64,000 nt of DNA from Bacilli bacterium (GCA_017617065.1 JAFZWP010000013.1:264335-328334); one strand, 5' to 3'; numbered from the stretch's first letter, positions 45,593 through 56,487 are shown. Made by a program: numbers and translations. The notes: generated from the sequence alone by a model not told the origin.

Positions 45593-46393
45593 TTATTTTC
45601 TTTTGATTTTTAATATTTGCATATCAAGATAATCTTCTAAATTACCAGTATTCTTTTCTCTTACTTCAATTATGTTGAATTTGTTTGAATGATAAAAATC
45701 TAGTTTCTTCTTTTCTGTTGCTACATATTTTTCATCATCTTCTAAACCAAAGTATTCAAGAATTACGTTAATCTCTTCATTTCCATTATTGATTATTAAG
45801 AAAAAGTCTGGATAATATTCTTCATTTAATTCTTCATTGATGATTTTCTTTTCATATATATGAGGAATTCGTTTTTCAAACAAATAATCATCAATCATTT
45901 TTTCGGACTTACTTCTAACATAATGTCCATCTTTACATCTGAAGTTCATAGGATATACTCTTCTATAATCAAGTATTTCATCTCTAGTTGCTTTCTCTTC
46001 GCGGATTATATTTCCATCTTCAGTCTTTACTTCTGGAACTTCTTCGCTAATTTCTTGCTTTTTAGTTTTACTATTTAAGAATTCTTCTTTTTTCTTTAAT
46101 AAATCAACTGCATCATTTTTAGCTTTTTTACCATATTCACTTAATCCATATGTTTTTTGTAAGCAATCACCAAGTGCTAAAAGTTTCAAGCAAGCTGTTT
46201 TAGCATATTCCATATTCTTAAGTTTAAAGATGTTGTACTTTAAATTATTATAATAATCTTTAGTGTCATCTAATGTATTAGTTGATCCTTCAAGTTCAGA
46301 TGCTATTTTTTGTTTCTTCTTATAGCAATCTAAACATAAATCATATTTAGCCTCTTTCCCACAAATAATACATTTATTAACCAATTCACTCAT
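45593..46393 (-). CDS. Zinc-finger protein with PD-(D/E)XK nuclease-like C-terminus
   Basis: 266-residue protein, family not named. The N-terminus has a zinc knuckle (CIICGKE...CLDCYKKK, residues 8-25), then a helical linker with charged low-complexity sequence. The C-terminal 120 residues fit a PD-(D/E)XK nuclease: VRSKSEKMIDDYL (conserved Glu), YYPDFFLII (Asp) and VILEYFGL (acid in the E-x-x position). It sits 140 bases downstream of a helicase whose own C-terminus is nuclease-like. A role in DNA repair or defence is possible but unproven. Confidence 0.7.
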   Translation of the reverse strand: MSELVNKCIICGKEAKYDLCLDCYKKKQKIASELEGSTNTLDDTKDYYNNLKYNIFKLKNMEYAKTACLKLLALGDCLQKTYGLSEYGKKAKNDAVDLLKKKEEFLNSKTKKQEISEEVPEVKTEDGNIIREEKATRDEILDYRRVYPMNFRCKDGHYVRSKSEKMIDDYLFEKRIPHIYEKKIINEELNEEYYPDFFLIINNGNEEINVILEYFGLEDDEKYVATEKKKLDFYHSNKFNIIEVREKNTGNLEDYLDMQILKIKRK

Positions 46394-46500
46394 ATTAATG
46401 TCACCCCATTAATTATTACCACCAATAAAATTATAACATTTTTTTAATAAACTAAATATTTATTTCATTAATTAAGTATAACTATTATTAAAATTTGAGA

Positions 46501-46522
46501 AAAGAGCTCATACTAGCTCTTT
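46501..46522 (-). terminator. Terminator of the SF1 helicase gene
   Basis: Eight-base stem AAAGAGCT/AGCTCTTT with a six-base loop and a T-rich tail on the minus strand. Confidence 0.72.
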
Positions 46523-46535
46523 AGGAACAAATCAA

Positions 46536-49292
46536 TTAGTCATCTAAATAGTTTTTAATCTTTTCTATTTCACCACTTTGATTTGTTTTTAATCTTAAGA
46601 TTTTAATACCATTTGCTTCAAGAATACGATCTTTAATTTTATCGTGTTCTATTTGACGCTTTGCATAGTCATGGTATTTAACACCATCTACTTCTATGCA
46701 TAGCACAGGTCTAAATGTAATCTTATCAAAAACAACAAAATCCACATGAGTTTTCGGATGAGTAATATACCTAATTTCTTCTTCATTGAATCCATTGTAG
46801 TTATTGATTAAATCGTTTAATCTATAATGAAGAACATATTTATACTCTTTATACTTTGGCATTAATGCATCAAGCTCGTTTTTCATTAATAATTCAGCAG
46901 CTGAATCTACGTATTTATTTTGCATCAATGCATTAAAATTAATATTAACATCATATAGTTTATCAAAGATAGATGTTACCTTACCAAATCCATCGCCATC
47001 TTTACAATGATATTTAATGTAATCTATGAATTGGGCAATTGTGTTACCACTTCCACTATACACTTTATCAGATACGACTAGATACAATTTATCAACAGCT
47101 CTCGAAATAGCGACATTTAATAACTGGCTATTAGTTACAAAATCGGTAATATACTTAGAACTATCATAATCCAAATCATTTACAACAGTTGATAATATAA
47201 TGACTTTCTTTTGTCTTCCTTGATATTTGTGAATAGTATCAACTTCAACATCAGGATATTTGTCTTTTAATAATCCACTAATATAATCAGCTTGTGCTCT
47301 AAATGGAGTTATAACGCCAATATCATTGGAATCGCAGTTTTCAATAATGTCTAAGATTTCTTGCGCTTCTCTATCGTTGTATTGGCCACTTCCATCAGGA
47401 TTCTTTCTGGCATGATTTCCTGCTACAGTATGAACAACACAAAGAGGTTCTTTATCGCTTGTCTTTGTACAAATTATTAATTGATTGCCATAGAACTTTT
47501 GATTGCAAAACTCAATAATTCGAGCATCGCATCGATAATGCTCTCTTAAAACTGTATTTTTTATCTTGCAAGGCAGCGAAATAATAGAATGTAAAATGCT
47601 ATTATCTTTGTATTTATAATAGTCCTTTATCTCGAACTGCTTAGCAAACTCTTCTGAAGCATCATATATATCTTCATTATCTATTTGAGAAAGTTGTTTA
47701 CTATCTCCAATTACTACCATTTGTTTAGTCACATTCATTGTAAGTAGTGTTGACATAATATCAGATTGACTAGCTTCATCAATTATTACTAAATCAAATT
47801 TAAAACCATATTTTATATTTCTAAGCAAACTATGTGTAGTAGATAGAATAACTGGATAGCGTGAAACAAATGCGTCAAAGCAATTTAGATAATTATCTTT
47901 AGTAAGAACGCAGTTCTCCATATTGTTATATTTCACATATAGGTAATTACTTAATATTTTTTTGCTATCTTTTTTTTGTTTTTTAACTAATTCATCAATT
48001 TTATCAGCATTTATTTTTTCTCTAACTTCATCAATTTTTAATTTGCATTCTTTGACCTTCTTATCATAATATGCAAATTCTAAATAAGATATCAAATCAT
48101 CTAAAGTATTAATATCAAATTTCTTAATCTTATACTTTAGTCTAAGTTTAATCTTCGTAAATATATTAACTTTGTTTAAAGACAATAAATATGATTTTAG
48201 ATCTAAAACATCTTGATAATCCTTTAGTTTGATATTATCAAAAGAAACATATTTATGCTTTGCTTTATAATGTTCGTATTCTTCATTGATTATTAGCAAA
48301 TCTTTTTCATATTGTTTCAACTTGTTTTCCGCTTCATAAAGACTTTCTAGTTTCTTAGATGTTTCACTAACACTTTCAACATGAATATCTATTTCAAGAT
48401 TTTCGATTCTTTTGCTTAAGTCGTCTTCTTTGGCAAAAAAGTTATCTACATTTTCTCTATTACCTAAGTATGCCAAGCAAAAATCTAAATCTTCTTCTTG
48501 CATCTTGTCATAAACATTTTTAACAGCAGTATTATTGTTAGATATAACCGCTATTTTCATTCCATTTATGATTGCATTACAAATGATATTTAAAATAACT
48601 TGCGTTTTACCAGTTCCTGGAGGTCCAGATATTACTGATAACTTATTAGTGAAGGTTTGTTTTATAGCCTTCATTTGTGAAGCATTTGTACTAAATGGAT
48701 AGCACATTTTATCCAAATTGAAATCTAGCATATGATTTTTATTCATTGAATAATCATATAGCACTGAATTCTTATCGAGTTCTTTTATAGATTTGTATAG
48801 ACGGTACAACAGATTTTCAATTGACATCTCATCATCAGACAGCAGCGCTGCATACTCTGCAAGAGTTTTATAATAGTCAAAAACTTTATTGCCCGTCTTC
48901 GAAAAGCCAGATTTAAACGAAACAATGTTAATACTATTATCAGTGACACTTATGCTGTTGGCAAAAAATGGTTGCTTATTATTCAAAAATACTTTATAGC
49001 CTAGATCATCAAATTTAATGATACCAATAGTATCGAAGTTTCTCTTTCCGTTAACAAACACCATCTTGTTGTTTAGCGGTACATCCTTTGGATTATTCGA
49101 CGCTTTTAGTTTGCCAAGCTTTATTTCATAATAGAACAAACTACCATCATAAGCTTTAACGCCAACCTTCCACGTGGTAGCCTGCTCTTTAAGAAATAGC
49201 ACTTCGCGAGTTATATCAATAAAAGCATTTTCTTTTTCGTCGTATTTAAGTATTAAGTGATCGGATTCTTTATTACCTTTTATTTCAATCAT
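46536..49292 (-). CDS. SF1 helicase with DUF2726-type nuclease-like C-terminus
   Basis: 918-residue superfamily 1 helicase of the UPF1/Dna2-like type. Walker A is GPPGTGKT at 223-230, Walker B is DLVIIDEASQSD near 500, and GDSKQLSQID, HYRCD, DTIHKYQGRQKK and VAISRAVDKLY give the remaining motifs. A long coiled-coil insert lies between motifs I and II (about 290-450). The last 120 residues resemble DUF2726 (THVDFVVFD, VLCIEVDGVKYH, ILRLKT), a PD-(D/E)XK-like fold. N-terminal 200 residues are unassigned. Probably a DNA repair or anti-invader helicase-nuclease; function unproven. Confidence 0.8.
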   Translation of the reverse strand: MIEIKGNKESDHLILKYDEKENAFIDITREVLFLKEQATTWKVGVKAYDGSLFYYEIKLGKLKASNNPKDVPLNNKMVFVNGKRNFDTIGIIKFDDLGYKVFLNNKQPFFANSISVTDNSINIVSFKSGFSKTGNKVFDYYKTLAEYAALLSDDEMSIENLLYRLYKSIKELDKNSVLYDYSMNKNHMLDFNLDKMCYPFSTNASQMKAIKQTFTNKLSVISGPPGTGKTQVILNIICNAIINGMKIAVISNNNTAVKNVYDKMQEEDLDFCLAYLGNRENVDNFFAKEDDLSKRIENLEIDIHVESVSETSKKLESLYEAENKLKQYEKDLLIINEEYEHYKAKHKYVSFDNIKLKDYQDVLDLKSYLLSLNKVNIFTKIKLRLKYKIKKFDINTLDDLISYLEFAYYDKKVKECKLKIDEVREKINADKIDELVKKQKKDSKKILSNYLYVKYNNMENCVLTKDNYLNCFDAFVSRYPVILSTTHSLLRNIKYGFKFDLVIIDEASQSDIMSTLLTMNVTKQMVVIGDSKQLSQIDNEDIYDASEEFAKQFEIKDYYKYKDNSILHSIISLPCKIKNTVLREHYRCDARIIEFCNQKFYGNQLIICTKTSDKEPLCVVHTVAGNHARKNPDGSGQYNDREAQEILDIIENCDSNDIGVITPFRAQADYISGLLKDKYPDVEVDTIHKYQGRQKKVIILSTVVNDLDYDSSKYITDFVTNSQLLNVAISRAVDKLYLVVSDKVYSGSGNTIAQFIDYIKYHCKDGDGFGKVTSIFDKLYDVNINFNALMQNKYVDSAAELLMKNELDALMPKYKEYKYVLHYRLNDLINNYNGFNEEEIRYITHPKTHVDFVVFDKITFRPVLCIEVDGVKYHDYAKRQIEHDKIKDRILEANGIKILRLKTNQSGEIEKIKNYLDD

Positions 49293-49398
49293 AACAAAGC
49301 GCCTTTCTTCTTATAAAACATTTCTTAATAAATTATAACACAAAATGAAAAAGTGTTGCTATTCTTATCAAAGCCACATATTACTTAAAGTATTTAAA

Positions 49399-49427
49399 AA
49401 ATGAGTGAAACAAAGTTTCACTCATTT
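49399..49427 (-). terminator. Terminator of addBA
   Basis: Thirteen-base perfect stem AAATGAGTGAAAC/GTTTCACTCATTT with an AAA loop and T6 on the minus strand. It overlaps the addA stop. Confidence 0.92.
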
Positions 49428-52400
49428 AACATCCAACACTTTTAAATCTATAGATTCTTTATCACTATTATAATTTCTAAAATATATTATCTTCTTTTCT
49501 ATATTATTAACTTCTAATTTTAAATCTTTTAAAGCTTTAACGTATTCATCTATTTGCACTTTATATTTTTCTATCAAAGTAGTTTTAAATACTTCTTCAT
49601 CTTCAATATAAATAGCTTCATCAGATTTATAATCAATAATGATGCAATCATTATTACTTATTGCTAATAAATCTATTGATCCATTAGAAATAATACCTTT
49701 TGATTTAGAATAACTATAATTTAATTCTGGATATAAAGTGTAATCATAAATATTATTTTCTAAATAATATTTATCCAATTCCTTTACACAAGCACTAATA
49801 AATTTAAATAAATTATCATAATCTTCAATAATAGCCTTATATTGATTAATGGCATCACTTACTGCTTTATTAACATTATGGTCTTTATCTAAAACTAATA
49901 ATTCAAATGCCTTGTGAAGTATTGTACCTACAATTGCTGATTGAGGGCGAAGTGATGAAGGTATACTATCTTTATGTTTTTCATATTCAGCTATTCTAGT
50001 CTTAGACACATTTTCTAATTTAGATGGTGAAACATATTTAATACCTTTACTAAGTTCACTAAATGATATTTGTTTATGTTCATAATCTAAAACTTCACTA
50101 TCTTCTTCATAGTTTTCTACTTCTACTTCAAGCGTTCTTAAATCATGAATACCATATACATCATTATCATATTCAAAGAATAAACCTTTAGATTTATCAT
50201 CATATGCATAAATGAATGCTTCTTTAGGTCTTGTTGCTATAACATATTCTAGTCTTGCTCTTTCCTCATCTTCTTCTTTAAAGATAATAGAAGCAGCATC
50301 TTCATCCATCAAATCAATTTGTGTGGAGCGATAAATCCCATCTTTAGCACATTCATTTAAATATAGCATTCCATCTTTATAAGATGATGCTGGATGTTTC
50401 TCATTCTTAACATTATCAATGCTTACCCAAATTACAATTTTAGCTTCTAGTCCTTTAGCTTTATGAGTATTAATAATACTTACGCAATTAGCTTCATCAT
50501 CAATTAATGATTCATACTCGATAGCTGTATTAACATATTTATTAAACTGTTCTGCTAATTCATTACCATTAAAGTAACCAGACGCATAAATCTCTTCAAT
50601 CATTTGGAATAATTTTGATCTAATAGAATTAATTATAAATCCTTTGTTAATTGAGTCTTCCTCAATTAACCATTCTAAACGATTAGCTAGATATATTGCT
50701 TTTCCATATGATGACATATGGCAAGTTTTATTAACTAATTCTAAATATAAATTATTAGCTAATTCATTTTCTTTATCTAAAGTTAAACCTTTAAATTTAT
50801 CTTTATATATATTTTTAAAGACTGATGAAGCTAATTCTATATTTCTTTCACTAGTAGTAGCAATAGATGTAAATAAATTAACAAATGCTCTAATAGCTTC
50901 ATATGCATAAAAATTACTCTCACCAGTTACTTTAGTAGGTATACCTTTAGCAGTAAATTCTTGAACATATTCACTCATTGCATTATGGTTTTGCATCAAA
51001 ACCATAATATCTTTGAATTCTATATGTTTATATTCACTTACAATATTACCCTCTTTATCTTTACTAACATCTCTTACATATTTATTATTAACTAAATATA
51101 AAATTAGATTAGCAATAGAAGTTGGATCTTTACCTAAATAATTATAAAAACCAATTATATTATCATTATTTAAATAATCATCTTCTTTAATTACATTACT
51201 TTTAGCTACTAACATATTAGTATAAGCTTCGCTACTTAAAGTAATATTTTTAAATGTATGATTAACATAATCAATGATTTTATCATTTGATCTAAAATTA
51301 ATATTTAAATCATAACACTTAGCAGTATCATCACAAAATAGCTTCATCGTTTCAAAATATACTTCCGGTTCTGCTCCTCTAAAACGATAAATTGATTGTT
51401 TAGGATCACCTACTAAATATAACGAATTAGGAATGAATTCATTATTCTCTGTAGTTAACAAAATTGCTATATCTCTTTGTAAATGATCTGTATCTTGATA
51501 TTCATCAATATAAATATGTTTATAATGATTCTTTAGTTTTAATAAGACATCATTATTTTCTTTTAATAATTTAGATACTAAATAAATACATTGGTTATTA
51601 GAAATATTATCTTTATCTAAATCAATATAATCTAAATATTCTAAATATGCATTATATGCATACTTAACAATTTTTACACTATAATCTTTTAAGAATGATT
51701 CTTTTCTTTGACTAAATTTATCTATTTCTTTTTCAAAACTAGTACTAAATTCTTGGAATTCTTCTTTAACAACATTCTTTAAAAACTTATTGCGTTTAAA
51801 TGGAAAATCATATTTAAATTTTAAAACATAATTTAGATCTATTTCTTTTTCATTATAAATTAATTCATACCAACCATTTTTTAAAATATCATATTCAGAA
51901 TTAATTGTTTTCTTTCTTTTTGGATTATCATCATAATTTGATAGTTCCACAAGATATTCCATATTATTCTTAATTAGACTGCAGTATGCTTCATAATCAT
52001 TAATTAAATTACTAGCATCAAGCCCACTTTGATAATTTATATTATAAATATGGTCTAATTCTATTTTATCTACATGTTCGCACAACACATTATAGATATG
52101 TTCCATATCTTTTTTAATAGTTCTGCTAGATGTTTTAAATGACATCATATTATCAAAATCTGATTTATTTAAACCTTTAAAGAATTTATCAAAGATTTTC
52201 TTTTTTCTATTTAAATCATCTTCATCGACTAATATTTTGAAACTAGGATTTAGTTTAGCAAATACCGAGTTTTCTCTTAAGATGTCAGCACAGAATTTAT
52301 GAATAGTAGATATATGCATTTGATCAATATTATTTAGAGCATCAATTAAATTATCTCTACAATCAAAATAATCATCTTTATTAATTCTTGCACTTAATTC

Positions 52401-52628
52401 ATTAATAATTTTAGTTCTTAATTCTTCTGCTGCTTTATTAGTAAATGATATAGCAACATACTCAGCTGTCTTTTCCCCATTTCCTAAGAATCCTACGATT
52501 CTAGAAACAAGTGAAGTAGATTTACCGGCTCCCGCTCCTGCTATTACAAAGATATTCTTTTCATCAACGCGTAACTTATCACGTTTGATTAATTCTAATT
52601 CGTATGCTTCATTCTTCATCATATCCAT
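49422..52628 (-). CDS. addA: Helicase-nuclease subunit AddA
   Basis: 1068-residue UvrD-like helicase with C-terminal RecB-type nuclease; with AddB it resects double-strand breaks for recombination. Walker A is GAGAGKST (31-38), then SFTNKAAEEL, Walker B IDEYQDT, GDPKQSIYRFRGA, NTHKAKGLE and a final ATRPKEA motif. Nuclease motifs are GTILHKAFELL, SIDLLAI and IIIDYKSDE near the C-terminus. It is shorter than typical AddA (about 1230). The first ATG is supported by AGAGGG at seven bases, inside the end of addB, with a 20-base overlap. Confidence 0.92.
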   Translation of the reverse strand: MDMMKNEAYELELIKRDKLRVDEKNIFVIAGAGAGKSTSLVSRIVGFLGNGEKTAEYVAISFTNKAAEELRTKIINELSARINKDDYFDCRDNLIDALNNIDQMHISTIHKFCADILRENSVFAKLNPSFKILVDEDDLNRKKKIFDKFFKGLNKSDFDNMMSFKTSSRTIKKDMEHIYNVLCEHVDKIELDHIYNINYQSGLDASNLINDYEAYCSLIKNNMEYLVELSNYDDNPKRKKTINSEYDILKNGWYELIYNEKEIDLNYVLKFKYDFPFKRNKFLKNVVKEEFQEFSTSFEKEIDKFSQRKESFLKDYSVKIVKYAYNAYLEYLDYIDLDKDNISNNQCIYLVSKLLKENNDVLLKLKNHYKHIYIDEYQDTDHLQRDIAILLTTENNEFIPNSLYLVGDPKQSIYRFRGAEPEVYFETMKLFCDDTAKCYDLNINFRSNDKIIDYVNHTFKNITLSSEAYTNMLVAKSNVIKEDDYLNNDNIIGFYNYLGKDPTSIANLILYLVNNKYVRDVSKDKEGNIVSEYKHIEFKDIMVLMQNHNAMSEYVQEFTAKGIPTKVTGESNFYAYEAIRAFVNLFTSIATTSERNIELASSVFKNIYKDKFKGLTLDKENELANNLYLELVNKTCHMSSYGKAIYLANRLEWLIEEDSINKGFIINSIRSKLFQMIEEIYASGYFNGNELAEQFNKYVNTAIEYESLIDDEANCVSIINTHKAKGLEAKIVIWVSIDNVKNEKHPASSYKDGMLYLNECAKDGIYRSTQIDLMDEDAASIIFKEEDEERARLEYVIATRPKEAFIYAYDDKSKGLFFEYDNDVYGIHDLRTLEVEVENYEEDSEVLDYEHKQISFSELSKGIKYVSPSKLENVSKTRIAEYEKHKDSIPSSLRPQSAIVGTILHKAFELLVLDKDHNVNKAVSDAINQYKAIIEDYDNLFKFISACVKELDKYYLENNIYDYTLYPELNYSYSKSKGIISNGSIDLLAISNNDCIIIDYKSDEAIYIEDEEVFKTTLIEKYKVQIDEYVKALKDLKLEVNNIEKKIIYFRNYNSDKESIDLKVLDVK

Positions 52629-55224
52629 CTTTTACCCTCTTTACGCATACATCTTTGTAATGACAGAACTTACACATTTCTTTCCATTCTTTAGAAACTA
52701 AGTTCTCTACTTTGTTATTTACAATACCATATATTTTATTAAACAAGTCTTCTTCATTTTCTAAATAAGGTATGATGACTTCATTAATCATCTTAAATAC
52801 AGTATCATATTTTTCTCCTTCTCTAATTTCAAATGCATCATAAACATTTTCATTATCAGAGAATGGATAAGAATAAATAAATGAATCAACTACTATTACA
52901 TCATAATCTAGATTAAATAGTTTTTCTTTATATAAACTAATTGCATATGGATAAATTATATGTTGAATATAGTGTGATGCTTCTTTATCTTTATATGCTC
53001 CACTCTTATAATCTACAAACCTTAAATGAAGAACTTTACCATCTAAATATCCATCTAAACGGTCAATATATCCATTTAGTATTAGTTTATCATTATCTGG
53101 ATAAACTGCTTTATATTTATCAGATAATCCAAATTCACAAGCAAGAACTCGATACAATTTATTCTTAAAATCTTTTTCTAAAGTTTTAATAATAAATGCG
53201 TGAGCTACATCTTCAATTTCTTTAATTTCTTTATATTTAATGTATTCATTGCGGCTAGCGTTACGTAAGGCTGCTTCATCTAAAGCAACACTAAATGATT
53301 TTTTAAATATAGCCTCATTAATTACCTCTTGATAGTTAGATGCCATCATAGCACTATTAGCATATAATTCTAAAACGCGATGGAAGAAAGTTCCCCTTTC
53401 ATTAGCTTCAAGCCAATTAGCTACATCTAAGTTTTGGTAACTTACATCTTGAAGCTTAGCGATATATTGATAATAATATTGCAAAGGACAATTGATTAAA
53501 TTAGTTATAGCGCTAGGTGATAATTTAAACTCACTATTCTTTTTAATAGCGCTTCTAGCATCTTTTGTCTCTTCTAAATCTAAATGTTCTTCTTCACTTG
53601 AAATAGAGCCATTATCAAAAGATGTTATTAGCCTTTCCCCACTTACTAATTCTTTATTCTTCATATGAATGCAACTATCACTAATTTCATATAAATTCTT
53701 ATGAATAGAAGTGATATCTTTAGCTAAATTAATTAAATAAATCGATTTAGCAGAATCACGCATATCTATTTTATTAAATGATGCATATGATAAATAAATA
53801 TCAGAGTTACTATATTTAATATAATAATCAAGGCAATCAGTGATATTACTTTTTAAACATTCCAGAGTATGAATTTTAGCGCCACTTTCAAATTGTTTAG
53901 CATACATGTTAACATCCATAATAAATGGATTTTCCGAATCATAACAATTTAGATAAGTTTGACTAAGTCCTAAAATAAATAAATTAGGTCTTATGGAAAA
54001 TGATTTATTAATATTACTAATTATTAAGCAATCACTACTATCAGCTTCACTATAGCGAAGGCTAGACACTTCATCAGCTAATACTTTTAATAAATCATCG
54101 GTATAATTTAATAAATATTTTATATTACTAATTTTATCAATTAGTGCTACCTTTTCACTAGATGCCATAGAATATTTTTTAATGAAATTAATAAATAAAT
54201 CAAAGTTTAAACCGTTATCTATAGAAACTAATAAATCATTTAAGAAATTATAAATATTAGTTTTCCCTTCATCACTCTTAATATCTTCAAGTAATAATTT
54301 AGTTCTATCTTTACCAAAGCCTACTATTACAGTAGGAAAATATAAAGTTTTATAAAACTCATCTAAATATATTTGTTCAATTGATTGATTCTTTAATACC
54401 TTTTCTAATAATTCATATTTATAATCTGAATTAATGTAATCAATGATATCTAGAATAAATGATACTAAGTTAGTAGATCTAGCATGAACATTACTTAGCC
54501 TATATTTAATACTTAATGAATCAAATAATCCTCTTGCTAAGTTTTCATAAATATCATTAGTATAAACTACTTCACAATCATTTAAAGCTAATTTATTAGT
54601 ATTTATAATATCAACTACATTTAGTAATTCATTATAAACTCCATATGTATCCACCACTGCTACTATTTTATTAGTAGCAGGTAATGGTTCTATATAATTT
54701 ACATTCTTGAAATAATTATTAAATGATTTCTTTTCTAAACTAGATAAATCTAAATCATTTAATATATATGCATCTATATTAGTCTTTTCCTTAAATAATT
54801 TCTTTAATGCATAAATATAATCAACTAATTCATATTTATCTAAATACTTTTCATAATCTTTAACTAATAAATTATAATCAGCTTTATAAAGACCATTAAA
54901 TGAATTTACTTCATTTAATCTACAATCATTAATTAAATCAAGTAATTTACTAACTGAATCTACGCTTAGACTTAATTTATCTAAACCATAACTATTTTGT
55001 TTAATTAAATCGTAAATGATAAAAGCTGATTCTTTTTTAGATATTAATCTAATGTTAGAGTGATTAATATTATTGAAATTATTAATTAACTTATTAATTA
55101 ACAAAGTAGGGGTTAATAATTCATAATTTAAAGCTACTCCACCTTGCATGTTTAAAGTAGCAATGTACCTTCTAAGTACATTTAAGTTATTACCTATAAA
55201 CACTTTCTTTTCTAATAATTTCAT
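52609..55224 (-). CDS. addB: Helicase-nuclease subunit AddB
   Basis: 871-residue AddB/RexB-type partner of AddA. The N-terminus (KKVFIGNNLNVLRRY) lacks a Walker A GxxGxGKT, so it cannot bind ATP in the usual way. The C-terminal nuclease domain has ERGTFFHRVLELYA, ILNGYIDRLDG and RFVDYKSGA. Four cysteines for an iron-sulfur cluster are present: one in NCPLQYYYQY near 580, and C851, C854 and C860 (CKFCHYKDVC) at the end. The length is short for AddB (about 1160 in Bacillus). addB-addA is a standard operon. Confidence 0.88.
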   Translation of the reverse strand: MKLLEKKVFIGNNLNVLRRYIATLNMQGGVALNYELLTPTLLINKLINNFNNINHSNIRLISKKESAFIIYDLIKQNSYGLDKLSLSVDSVSKLLDLINDCRLNEVNSFNGLYKADYNLLVKDYEKYLDKYELVDYIYALKKLFKEKTNIDAYILNDLDLSSLEKKSFNNYFKNVNYIEPLPATNKIVAVVDTYGVYNELLNVVDIINTNKLALNDCEVVYTNDIYENLARGLFDSLSIKYRLSNVHARSTNLVSFILDIIDYINSDYKYELLEKVLKNQSIEQIYLDEFYKTLYFPTVIVGFGKDRTKLLLEDIKSDEGKTNIYNFLNDLLVSIDNGLNFDLFINFIKKYSMASSEKVALIDKISNIKYLLNYTDDLLKVLADEVSSLRYSEADSSDCLIISNINKSFSIRPNLFILGLSQTYLNCYDSENPFIMDVNMYAKQFESGAKIHTLECLKSNITDCLDYYIKYSNSDIYLSYASFNKIDMRDSAKSIYLINLAKDITSIHKNLYEISDSCIHMKNKELVSGERLITSFDNGSISSEEEHLDLEETKDARSAIKKNSEFKLSPSAITNLINCPLQYYYQYIAKLQDVSYQNLDVANWLEANERGTFFHRVLELYANSAMMASNYQEVINEAIFKKSFSVALDEAALRNASRNEYIKYKEIKEIEDVAHAFIIKTLEKDFKNKLYRVLACEFGLSDKYKAVYPDNDKLILNGYIDRLDGYLDGKVLHLRFVDYKSGAYKDKEASHYIQHIIYPYAISLYKEKLFNLDYDVIVVDSFIYSYPFSDNENVYDAFEIREGEKYDTVFKMINEVIIPYLENEEDLFNKIYGIVNNKVENLVSKEWKEMCKFCHYKDVCVKRVKDGYDEE

Positions 55225-55434
55225 AATACGTTTCCTCTTCTATATTCATTATAACATTTAATTTTCTATTCTGTCTTTATAGTATATTCGAAGCACAAGA
55301 CAACCATCATCATAAAACATACTTTAGTGTTTGTGCACATCTACTTCATGGCGGAGCATAAGCATTCGTATTTGGACAATTTAACACACCTGACTATTTT
55401 CAATTGCAATTTGATTGTAGTCGAAAAAGCACTA

Positions 55435-56487
55435 TTATAATAAAGAATATGTTCTGATTCTCTTATTCACGATATTTGGTTTTAAGTATCCATTTTCACA
55501 AAGTTCGACGCACCAATTTATGATAGTTCTATTTGATACATCAAACACTTTTGCCATTTCAATCGGAGCAAACTCTAACAATCTTTCTTTTTTCAAATAG
55601 TCCAACAATTTTTTTGCTTTAGTTGATAAATGATTAAATCTTTCTTTTTCATTATCAGTAATAGATGTTGTAGCTATTGTTGTGACTTTATTTGCATATA
55701 GACTAAATATTCTCATAAAGTAGTTTATCCAGATTTCAGGATGAGGCGGATTATCTCTTCCCTCATAATATAGAACTGGAAGCCCCATTTGAAGTGATGC
55801 ATAGTATTCTTCTAAATCATAAGCAAAATACTCTTCTAGAGAACCTATTTCTTTAAATCCATATCCATAATATGAGAGGACATAATTTGACATTATCCTT
55901 GCACATCTTCCATTTCCATCTTCAAAAGGGTGAATAGTAACCAGTTGATAATGCAAAATTGCTGCTTTAATAATTGGATGATCATCGGAAGTATTAATGT
56001 AACCTTCTAATTCTTTTAAAAGGTTGGGGACATTCGAATACTCTGGAGGTATATATTCTGCTTTTCCTGTTTTACTATCATAAACTGCAAATAAAACTCC
56101 AGGTGGCATAGGTCCTCTTAAGCCTACCTTATCCTCTGACTCACCTAAAACTATTTGTTTTTGCACTTTTAATAATAATTCTGTTGAATAGGGAATTCTT
56201 TCGTCTAGTTTTTTTGATAAGAATTCTAATGCTATATAATAATTTCTTACTTCTTGCTCCAGCTTTAGAAAATGTCTATTTTTGCTCTCAATTGCGATTT
56301 CAGCTTGCTCATATGAAAGAGGATTGCCTTCTATAGCAGTAGACGCATAAGAACTTCTCTTTCTTGTATTTTTCCTAAATTTGTTAGATAACTCGACAGG
56401 AACTTTTGTATTTTCTAAAATTATTTTATTTTTTTCAATCTCAATTAAACAAGTTAGTAAGTCGTTATTTAATGATACTTTAATCAT
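55435..56487 (-). CDS. Fic-domain protein (self-inhibited class)
   Basis: 350-residue Fic protein. The active-site motif HPFEDGNGR is intact (near residue 190), so AMP transfer to a target protein is likely. An inhibitory helix with STAIEGN (near residue 50) lies N-terminal to the Fic core, marking class II auto-inhibition. The C-terminus carries a winged-helix (MAKVFDVSNRTIINWCVEL). The start at 56487 follows GGGTGAT; a GTG further upstream is part of that site. Its target is unknown. Phased TTTCAY repeats lie upstream. Confidence 0.9.
   Translation of the reverse strand: MIKVSLNNDLLTCLIEIEKNKIILENTKVPVELSNKFRKNTRKRSSYASTAIEGNPLSYEQAEIAIESKNRHFLKLEQEVRNYYIALEFLSKKLDERIPYSTELLLKVQKQIVLGESEDKVGLRGPMPPGVLFAVYDSKTGKAEYIPPEYSNVPNLLKELEGYINTSDDHPIIKAAILHYQLVTIHPFEDGNGRCARIMSNYVLSYYGYGFKEIGSLEEYFAYDLEEYYASLQMGLPVLYYEGRDNPPHPEIWINYFMRIFSLYANKVTTIATTSITDNEKERFNHLSTKAKKLLDYLKKERLLEFAPIEMAKVFDVSNRTIINWCVELCENGYLKPNIVNKRIRTYSLL

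Noticed and set aside
52941..53168. Plus-strand reading frame opposite addB
   Set aside because: It is a low-complexity shadow (Tyr/Leu/His/Ile rich) of the well-supported AddB nuclease region and has no ribosome binding site. The same applies to the other opposite-strand frames over metG, dnaE, fakA and the transporters.
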